DNA from: Aminobacter sp. HY435
GTDB lineage: Bacteria; Pseudomonadota; Alphaproteobacteria; Rhizobiales; Rhizobiaceae
Reading direction: 5' to 3'
NCBI RefSeq assembly: GCF_027568395.1
Contig: NZ_JANKZL010000005.1
Location: 248,001-312,000 of the forward strand
Length of the DNA: 64,000 nt
The notes beneath the pieces are model-generated. The model saw only the letters and a list, made by a program, of their open reading frames with translations, was not told the origin of the DNA and did not search any database. This document shows, one piece after another, positions 58,198-64,000 of this stretch. Both the position numbers and the translations under genes were made by a program. Numbering within the stretch: the stretch's first letter is position 1; every line of letters starts with the position of its first letter.

Positions 58198-60639
58198 TCA
58201 GCCTTTCACCCGCGCCGCAGCCGGATCGAACAGCGGCTCAAGATGCACGTTTGCCGGCACCCGCGTCATGGCCACCACCAATTCGTAATTGCCGCCAGTG
58301 ACAAAGGCGTCGTCGACGCCGCTGGCGTTGCGGACATAGCCGAAGCCGACGTTCTTGCCGACAGTGTAGCCGTAGCCGCCGCTGGTCAGGTAACCGACCG
58401 CCTGGCCGTCGCGCAGGATTGTCTCGCGCCCGACAAGGACGACATCCTTGTCGTCGACGGTGAAGCAGGCGAGCCGCTTGGTCAGCGGTGCGTTGCCGAG
58501 CTTTTCCAGCGCCTTGCGGCCGAGGAAGTCGGCGTCCTTCCTGAGCTTCACCGCCCAGCCAAGACCTGCCTCGAACGGTGTGTCGTTGGGGGTGATGTCG
58601 GAACCCCAGGCGCGATAGCCCTTTTCCAGGCGCAGCGATTCAAGCGCGCGATAACCGATGGGGCGGATGCCGTGTGCTGCGCCCGCCGCCATCAGCGCGT
58701 CGAACACCTCGCCGGTGGCCTCGATCGGCACATGCAATTCCCAGCCGAGTTCGCCGACATAGGTGACCCGCAGCGCCCGCACCGTCGCACCGGCGATTGC
58801 GATCTCGCGCACATGGCCGAAGGGGAAGGCAGCGTTGGAAACCTCGGCATCGGTGACCCCTTCGAGCACTGTCCGCGCCTTCGGCCCCATCAGCGACAGC
58901 GTGCCGAACTGCTCGGTCACATCGACCAGCTTTGCGTCCAGCCCAGCCGGGATGTGGTCGCTGATCCAGGCGAGGTCGTGGGTGCGGAAGCCGGTGCCGG
59001 TGACGATATAGAACTTGTCGTCCGCCAGCCGCGCCACGGTAAGGTCGGCCTCGATGCCACCGCGCGTGTTGAGCAACTGCGTGTAGGTCAGCCTGCCCTT
59101 GGGCTTCGACACGTCATTGGCGCAGATGAAGTCGAGCGCCTTTTGCGCATCCTTGCCCGTCATTTCGTATTTGGCGAAGGACGACTGGTCGAAGACGCCC
59201 ACCGCCTCGCGCACATGCCGGTGCTCGTCGCCGACCGGTGCGAACCAGTTCTGCCGGCCCATGGCGTAGACGTCCTTTGGCTCCACGCCCTCCGGCGCGA
59301 ACCAGTTGGGTCGCTCCCAGCCGAGCTTGGAGCCGAACACGGCGCGGTGCTTCTTCAGCCGCTCATAGAGCGGCGAGACGATGTAGGGCCGGCCGCTCGC
59401 ATATTCTTCGTGCGGATAGCCGATCGTGTAGTGCTTGCCATAGGCCTCGAGCGTACGGTCCGACACCCACTGGCGGTCGCGGTGCAGGCCCGAAAAGCGC
59501 CTGATGTCGACCACCCAGAGGTCCAGCGGCGCCTCGCCGTCGACCACCCATTGCGCCAGCACCCAACCGGCGCCGCCCCCCGAAGCGATGCCGAAGGCGT
59601 TGAAGCCCGCGCCGACGAACATGTTCGAACATTCCGGCGCTACGCCGAGGATGAAATTGCCGTCGGGCGTAAAGCTCTCGGGACCGTTGATCATCTGCTT
59701 GACGCCGACATCGGCCAGTCCTGGCACGCGCTCGATCGCCTGCACCATGTGTTGCTCGAAGTGATCAAAATCGTCGTCGAACAGGCGGAACTCCCAGTCG
59801 TTGGGCACGTCGCCTGTGGTCCAGCCTTGCGGGTTCGGTTCGTAGCCGCCCATGACCAGCCCGCCGACCTCTTCCTTGAAGTAAGTGCGGCGGTCGGGAT
59901 CGCGCAACGTCGGCGCGTCGGTGGCGAGGCCTGCCAGCTTCTCGGTGATGATGTACTGGTGCTTGACCGGCTGCAGCGGCACGTTGATGCCCGCCATTGC
60001 ACCCAACTGGCGCGCCCACTGGCCGGCGCAGTTCACCACCTTGTCGCAGGTGATGTCGCCCTGGTCGGTCATAACCTTCAGGATGCGGCCGTCCTTCATC
60101 TCGAAGCCGGTCACGCGCACGTTCTCGAACAATTTCGCGCCATGCATGCGCGCGCCCTTGGCCAGCGACTGGGTGATGTCGGATGGGCTCGCCTGGCCGT
60201 CGGTCGGCAACCATGACGCACCGACGAGGTCCGAGGTATCCATCAGCGGCCACATGCGCTTGACCTCTTCGGGCGACACCAGTTGCATGTCCATGCCGAA
60301 GCTTTTCGCCGTCGTCGCCAGCCTTTTGTACTCGGTCCAGCGATCCTGGTTGGTGGCGAGGCGCAGGCAGCCCGTCATCTTCCAGCCGGTGGCAAGCCCG
60401 GTCTCGGCCTCCAGCCCCTTGTAGAGTTCGACCGAATATTTGAGCACCCGGGTGATCGAGGCCGATGAGCGCAGCTGCCCCACCAGCCCCGCCGCATGCC
60501 AGGTCGAGCCCGAAGTCAGCTTGCCCTGATCGAGCAGGATGACGTCGGCCTTGTGGTCGCGGGCGAGGTGGTAGGCTGTCGAGCAGCCGATGATGCCGCC
60601 GCCGATGACGACGATCTGGGCATGCGAGGGAAGGGCCAT
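58198..60639 (-). CDS. FAD-dependent oxidoreductase with GcvT domain (dimethylglycine/sarcosine dehydrogenase-like)
   Basis: 813 residues. The N-terminal half is a DAO-type flavoprotein with the dinucleotide motif VVIGGGIIGCSTAYHLARD and GSTWHAAGLVGQL, whose His matches the covalent FAD site of dimethylglycine and sarcosine dehydrogenases. The C-terminal half is a folate-binding GcvT aminomethyltransferase unit (VFDQSSFAKYEMTGKDAQKA, GELGWELHVPIEATGEVFDA, RALESLRLEKGYRAWGSDIT). Expected chemistry is oxidative demethylation of an N-methyl amine with transfer of the one-carbon unit to tetrahydrofolate. ATG 60639 is 2 bases after the kinase stop, so the two form one operon. Confidence 0.9.
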   Translation of the reverse strand: MALPSHAQIVVIGGGIIGCSTAYHLARDHKADVILLDQGKLTSGSTWHAAGLVGQLRSSASITRVLKYSVELYKGLEAETGLATGWKMTGCLRLATNQDRWTEYKRLATTAKSFGMDMQLVSPEEVKRMWPLMDTSDLVGASWLPTDGQASPSDITQSLAKGARMHGAKLFENVRVTGFEMKDGRILKVMTDQGDITCDKVVNCAGQWARQLGAMAGINVPLQPVKHQYIITEKLAGLATDAPTLRDPDRRTYFKEEVGGLVMGGYEPNPQGWTTGDVPNDWEFRLFDDDFDHFEQHMVQAIERVPGLADVGVKQMINGPESFTPDGNFILGVAPECSNMFVGAGFNAFGIASGGGAGWVLAQWVVDGEAPLDLWVVDIRRFSGLHRDRQWVSDRTLEAYGKHYTIGYPHEEYASGRPYIVSPLYERLKKHRAVFGSKLGWERPNWFAPEGVEPKDVYAMGRQNWFAPVGDEHRHVREAVGVFDQSSFAKYEMTGKDAQKALDFICANDVSKPKGRLTYTQLLNTRGGIEADLTVARLADDKFYIVTGTGFRTHDLAWISDHIPAGLDAKLVDVTEQFGTLSLMGPKARTVLEGVTDAEVSNAAFPFGHVREIAIAGATVRALRVTYVGELGWELHVPIEATGEVFDALMAAGAAHGIRPIGYRALESLRLEKGYRAWGSDITPNDTPFEAGLGWAVKLRKDADFLGRKALEKLGNAPLTKRLACFTVDDKDVVLVGRETILRDGQAVGYLTSGGYGYTVGKNVGFGYVRNASGVDDAFVTGGNYELVVAMTRVPANVHLEPLFDPAAARVKG

Positions 60640-60641
60640 GA

Positions 60642-61526
60642 TCAGAGCTTTCCGTATTGCGTGCGATAGGTTTCGAGCGCCGCCTCGAGCTTGTCGAGGT
60701 TCTCGGCGGTGTAGGCGACATAGTCGACGCCTGGGGCGGAGAGGTGGATCTCCGAGACCATGCTCCACATCGCCTCGCGCAACAGCGAGGCGCATTGCAT
60801 GGCTTGATGCGAGCGGCGGATCGCCTGGTCCGGCTTGTCGCCGAAATAGGAGGTCAGGAGTTCGTCCGACTCCTCCGCCGTCATGCCGGCATTGGAAGCG
60901 GTGCCGGCAAGGTCGAACATCGCGGTCGAGAAGCCGGCATATTCGAAGTCGATGAGCCAGAGCCTGTCGCCGTCGTCGAGGAAGTTGGCCGGCAACAGGT
61001 CGTTGTGGCCGAAGACGATCGGCAGCGGCGCCTGCGCCTGTTCCAGCCGGTCCGCCAAGTCCAGATAGCGTGGCAGCTCCGCTGCCATCCTGCTGCCGCC
61101 TGCGGCCAGCGTGCGGGCATAGTCGCGGATGACGTGAAAGGCCCAGAACATGAAGCCCGGTCCGGATACATGCTTCGGCATCTCCGTATGGAAGCGCCGT
61201 ATCATGTGCGCGATGCGCGCTGCGTTGGCGCGCACGTCGTCGGCGCCGTAGGTCTTGGCGCCGAGGAACTCGCTCACCATCACGCCCGGCGCGGCGTAGC
61301 GCAGTTCGGGCGCAAAGCCTGCCTCGTGGGCGGCGCGCGCCACCATCACCTCGCGCTCGCGAGAGACGTGGTGGAACGGATAATCCTTGCCGAAGCGGGC
61401 GACGTGGCGGCCATTGCGGTCCTCGACCAGCCAGCTCTCATTGCTGATGCCGCCCTTGAGCGGCGAAATGGTCACGACGCCGTTCCACAGCGGCAACGCG
61501 CGAATGCGATCTTCGCTCGACGTCAT
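60642..61526 (-). CDS. choline/ethanolamine kinase-like phosphotransferase
   Basis: 294 residues with the aminoglycoside-phosphotransferase/choline kinase fold: LKGGISNESWLVEDRNGRHV (nucleotide loop), the catalytic IVFGHNDLLPANFLDDGD (HND...N) and the metal-binding LWLIDFEYAGFSTAMFDLAG. ATG 61526 with GGAGGGG upstream was chosen over earlier ATGs. The pairing with a methylamine-type dehydrogenase suggests use of choline- or methylated-amine-derived compounds. The divergent DeoR gene is the likely regulator. Confidence 0.87.
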   Translation of the reverse strand: MTSSEDRIRALPLWNGVVTISPLKGGISNESWLVEDRNGRHVARFGKDYPFHHVSREREVMVARAAHEAGFAPELRYAAPGVMVSEFLGAKTYGADDVRANAARIAHMIRRFHTEMPKHVSGPGFMFWAFHVIRDYARTLAAGGSRMAAELPRYLDLADRLEQAQAPLPIVFGHNDLLPANFLDDGDRLWLIDFEYAGFSTAMFDLAGTASNAGMTAEESDELLTSYFGDKPDQAIRRSHQAMQCASLLREAMWSMVSEIHLSAPGVDYVAYTAENLDKLEAALETYRTQYGKL

Positions 61527-61626
61527 CGGCCCCTCCATGCTGTGCACGACGCGTTCCAGGCGGTCGCGCCTTTTTCTTATTGGGGGTAGTCTCACGCAGC
61601 GGAACGACCGATGTCAACGCAGCTTT

Positions 61627-61661
61627 GTGGCTTTATTTGCTTTTATGACTGTATTTGTTGG
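61627..61661 (+). promoter_or_regulatory. T-rich 9-bp repeats in a divergent promoter, candidate DeoR operator
   Basis: CTTTATTTG, CTTTTATGA and CTGTATTTG follow one another at 9-bp intervals in an AT-rich island between the kinase operon and the DeoR gene. DeoR-family regulators often use tandem short repeats, so this is a plausible operator. There is no direct proof. Confidence 0.35.
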
Positions 61662-61744
61662 GAAGTGACGGCAATTCGTATTGAACCAGTCAGTTCTATC
61701 GTCAGAAGCGGCCGCGCCGCACCACCGTTGACCAAGGCAGCTCG

Positions 61745-62509
61745 ATGAACCACTCCAAGCGTCACAGCGAAATCCTGCGCCTGCTCGAGGATGAAGGCAC
61801 GATCACCATTGCCGACCTCGCCGACAAGCTCGGCGTGTCGCTCGAAACCGTGCGCCGCGATGTCAAACCGCTGACTTCGGACGGCTCGATCCTCAAGATG
61901 CACGGCGCCATCGGGCTGCCGTCGGTGGTGGGCGAAGCGCCGTTCGAACGGCGCATGCGCGAGAACGCCGATGCCAAACGCGCTATCGCCAGGTCCGTCG
62001 CCGCAACCATCCGCGACGGCGAGTCGGTGATGCTCGACACCGGGACGACCACCAGCTACCTGGCGCGCGAACTGCTCGGCCATCGCCGGCTGACGGTCGT
62101 CACCAACTCGTCCGACATCGCCCGCACGCTGGCCACCATCAACGGCAACAAGGTCTACATGGCGGGGGGCGAATTGCGCAGCGACAGTGGCGCCGCCTTC
62201 GGCGTCTCGGCCATCGAATTCGTCAGCCGTTTCGCCGTCACCCATGCGGTAATCTCGGCGGGCGCGGTCGACCTTGCCAACGGCGTCATGGACTACAATC
62301 TCGAGGAAGCGGAATTCGCCCGCGTCGTGCTGTCGCGCGGCCAGCGCGCGATCGTCGTCACCGATCATACCAAGTTCGGCCGCCAGGGACTGGTCCAGGT
62401 CTGCGGTTTTGGCGGCTTCGGCGAGCTGTTCACCGACAGGCAGCCGTCGCCCGAACTGGCGCAGGCGTTGGCGGACGCCGCGACATCGCTCCACGTCGCC
62501 GGCGCCTAA
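61745..62509 (+). CDS. DeoR/GlpR-family transcriptional regulator
   Basis: 254 residues. N-terminal helix-turn-helix (RHSEILRLLEDEGTITIADL, LGVSLETVRRDVKPLTSDG) and a C-terminal sugar-isomerase-like sensing domain (GESVMLDTGTTTSYLAREL, RRLTVVTNSSDIARTLA, VYMAGGELRSDSGAAFG, AIVVTDHTKFGRQGL). Members respond to phosphorylated metabolites. Its divergent placement suggests control of the kinase-dehydrogenase operon, possibly with the phosphorylated product as inducer. Confidence 0.92.
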   Translation: MNHSKRHSEILRLLEDEGTITIADLADKLGVSLETVRRDVKPLTSDGSILKMHGAIGLPSVVGEAPFERRMRENADAKRAIARSVAATIRDGESVMLDTGTTTSYLARELLGHRRLTVVTNSSDIARTLATINGNKVYMAGGELRSDSGAAFGVSAIEFVSRFAVTHAVISAGAVDLANGVMDYNLEEAEFARVVLSRGQRAIVVTDHTKFGRQGLVQVCGFGGFGELFTDRQPSPELAQALADAATSLHVAGA

Positions 62510-62705
62510 GAGGTTTCAGGCCGCCGGGAAGACCAGCTTGAAGCCGGCACCCTTGTTTGCGCCGCGCGCCCGATCGACCAGACGCGCTCGACAGGCTTGA
62601 CTTGGAGGTCACGCGTGTTGGACACACCTTCCGCAACATTCCTCCGGCCTCGGTTTACCGTATCGTCAGGATGAAACCGGCCAAGAGCTACGACTGGCGC
62701 TTCGC

Positions 62706-63347
62706 ATGATCCCTTCCTTTCTCGGTTTCGGCCTTGTCGGCGCAGCCTGCCTCGCCTTCACCGAAAAGATCTCGCCGGTGCCGCCGTCGCATGTCCTGCT
62801 GCTTTTCCTCGGCATGACTGTTGCGCCAGACGTTCCCACGCTCGTCCAGTTCATGGCGGCGACCACGGTCGGTTCGACGCTCGGCTCGATGATCTGGTAT
62901 GCGGGTGGTACGCGGCTCGGCCACGAACGCGCCGACGCCTTCGTCAAGCGCTTCGGCCGCTACGTATTCCTTCGTCACGAAACCTATCAGCGGCTGGCCC
63001 AGGCCTATCGCCGCAACAATTTCCGCGCGTCGCTGGTGGCGCAGCTGGTGCCCGTCGCGCGCACCTACCTGGCACTCGAAGCCGGCGTTCTCCGGCTGTC
63101 GTTCCTACCCTTTGCGCTGGCAACGCTGATCGGCGCTTTCCTCTGGAGCGGCGCGTTTCTCATCGGTGGTTATCTGATGCGCGACGGCGACCACGACCCG
63201 GTGACGATTGGCTTCCGCATCGTCGCCATCGTCGTCGTCGCCGAAATCGTGTTCATTCTGGCACTGCGTCAAAGCGCCCGAAAGGCACCCGAAACGTCAG
63301 CCCCGAAACCGGACCAGGCTTTCGGGGAGCACGATGCGCAACCTTGA
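62706..63347 (+). CDS. DedA-family membrane protein (second copy)
   Basis: 213 residues of the DedA/VTT family: FTEKISPVPPSHVLLLFLGM, GSTLGSMIWYAGGTRLGHER, RASLVAQLVPVARTYLALEA and a last helix FRIVAIVVVAEIVFILAL with a hydrophilic tail. It is only distantly similar to the DedA protein at 17.8 kb. Role as lipid scramblase-like protein inferred from family. Confidence 0.85.
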   Translation: MIPSFLGFGLVGAACLAFTEKISPVPPSHVLLLFLGMTVAPDVPTLVQFMAATTVGSTLGSMIWYAGGTRLGHERADAFVKRFGRYVFLRHETYQRLAQAYRRNNFRASLVAQLVPVARTYLALEAGVLRLSFLPFALATLIGAFLWSGAFLIGGYLMRDGDHDPVTIGFRIVAIVVVAEIVFILALRQSARKAPETSAPKPDQAFGEHDAQP

Positions 63348-63377
63348 CAGATCAGCGCGCCCTTCGGGCGGGCCTTG

Positions 63378-63695
63378 TCATTCGACGACGCGATAGATGT
63401 TCCAGTAGGACGAGCCGGACACGACGAACGGTTCGAGTTGCTTGCCCCATTTGGCATGGGCGTCGATCCTGGCGATCTTGGCGAACATGTCTTCCAACTG
63501 CGCCAGGCTCTCCACGGTGTGGTTCACTTCGATGGTGGCTTCCTTGGCGCCGATCGATCCGCTCAGGATCTGCATCGCCATCTTGTCGACTCCGGCCTGG
63601 GGGCCGATCTCACGTTCCCATTGGCGCATCAACTCGATAGCGCTCTGCTTGTGCCCGAAGCGGGCATCGATCTTCCACCGTGCCACGAACATCAT
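63378..63695 (-). CDS. hypothetical protein with ferredoxin-like (dimeric barrel) pattern
   Basis: 105 residues, soluble. The order strand-helix-strand-strand-helix (MMFVARWKIDARFGHKQSAIELMRQW, then MAMQILSGSIGAKEATIEVNHTVESL and a last strand near YWNIYRVVE) looks like a dimeric alpha/beta-barrel protein such as the NIPSNAP or antibiotic-monooxygenase-like group. GGGAGAG precedes ATG 63695. No specific function recognised. Confidence 0.7.
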   Translation of the reverse strand: MMFVARWKIDARFGHKQSAIELMRQWEREIGPQAGVDKMAMQILSGSIGAKEATIEVNHTVESLAQLEDMFAKIARIDAHAKWGKQLEPFVVSGSSYWNIYRVVE

Positions 63696-63839
63696 GCTCT
63701 CCCATCAGGGTTGCATGGCCTCCTGCGGCGCCATCATAATCCTCGCGCATGCGCTGCGACAGGGGCTGCATGGAAGCAAAACGGCGACGCCACGGGTTCG
63801 TGCGTCGCCGCTGGCATGGTGTGTCCGGGTGTCTGTGCC

Positions 63840-64000
63840 CTAGGCTGCGTCCTGCCTGGGCCGCCTGATGCTGGCCGAAGCCTCAATGACCGTCGGCTTC
63901 ATGCCTGCCCCGCCGGCGTCCACCATCTCGAAGAACTGGCGCCGCATGCGCGGATCCCAGAACTTGTTGATGTGTTCGGCAATGCCGGCCACGCCCTCGT
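63840..64000 (-). CDS. fdsD: NAD-dependent formate dehydrogenase delta subunit, 5' end outside window
   Basis: The minus strand is open from the right edge to a TAG at 63842-63840. It reads EGVAGIAEHINKFWDPRMRR, then QFFEMVDAGGAGMKPTVIEA and a short basic tail. The core IxxHIxKFWDPRMRR...GGAGxxPxVxEA matches the small FdsD subunit of soluble molybdenum formate dehydrogenase. The rest of the fds cluster would lie to the right, beyond the window. FdsD is the usual last gene of that operon, and here it is followed by a short gap and then an unrelated gene. Confidence 0.85.
   Translation of the reverse strand, partial: EGVAGIAEHINKFWDPRMRRQFFEMVDAGGAGMKPTVIEASASIRRPRQDAA

Noticed and set aside
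62510-62705. Minus-strand frame ending GANKGAGFKLVFPAA, resembling a histidine-kinase tail
   Set aside because: Only about 30 residues look protein-like and no upstream kinase sequence is present; too short to call even a pseudogene.

Overview
The window is high-GC, densely coded DNA of an alphaproteobacterium of the Rhizobiales (Hyphomicrobiales), most like the Mesorhizobium/Aminobacter group. Supporting signs are Omp25/Omp31-type outer-membrane barrels, an AbgT transporter, the inverted intergenic repeats common in rhizobia, FNR/FixK-type sites and an FdsD subunit at the right edge. I see no transposase, integrase, phage gene, rRNA or CRISPR array. One tRNA (Arg, ACG) is present. It reads as chromosomal DNA with several accessory patches.

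Layout. 0-6.2 kb: a translationally coupled pair, a DUF11-repeat surface protein cut by the left edge and a 1197-residue outer-membrane barrel. 6.5-15.7 kb (minus): RND efflux pump, SLC13-type permease, M20 peptidase and AbgT transporter. 16-20 kb: a beta-helical repeat membrane protein, a DedA protein, a 7-alpha-hydroxysteroid dehydrogenase (hdhA) and a decayed SDR. 20-25 kb: glutaminase plus Glu/GABA antiporter with a chimeric pseudogene where gadB would be expected, then a universal stress protein behind a textbook FNR/FixK box. 25.2-32 kb: a surface-protein island (trimeric autotransporter adhesin, AraC regulator, two barrel porins). It carries six copies of a direct-repeat motif with an exact 21-bp period, two of them in a 1.3-kb stretch without convincing genes. 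32-33 kb: small cytochrome-oxidase-like membrane protein and pseudoazurin with an NnrR/FNR-like box. 33.4-41.1 kb: a second AraC regulator, then an eight-gene Mrp/Mbh-type cation antiporter operon led by a lipoprotein hydrolase and ending in a fused double antiporter subunit. 41.5-47.8 kb: small membrane proteins, a Kazal-type lipoprotein, an AI-2E family transporter, a third AraC regulator, carbonic anhydrase and aldehyde dehydrogenase. 47.9-56.2 kb: an ABC exporter diverging from a nucleoside-type ABC importer operon ending in a cytosine deaminase-like enzyme. 56.3-64 kb: DMT transporter, CAP protein, a choline-kinase-like plus GcvT/FAD-oxidoreductase pair diverging from a DeoR regulator, a second DedA protein, and the end of a formate dehydrogenase delta subunit.

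The most interesting undescribed signal is the 21-bp direct-repeat motif (consensus TGACCGAGCGTCCCAAT). It lies upstream of the adhesin, an AraC-family gene, the two divergent porins and the oxidase-like gene, and has orphan copies beside apparent porin-gene debris. The spacing is that of AraC/XylS-family half-sites, so I infer a local AraC-controlled surface regulon with a decayed tandem porin array. The fused antiporter operon and the gadB-less glsA-gadC locus are the next most notable features.
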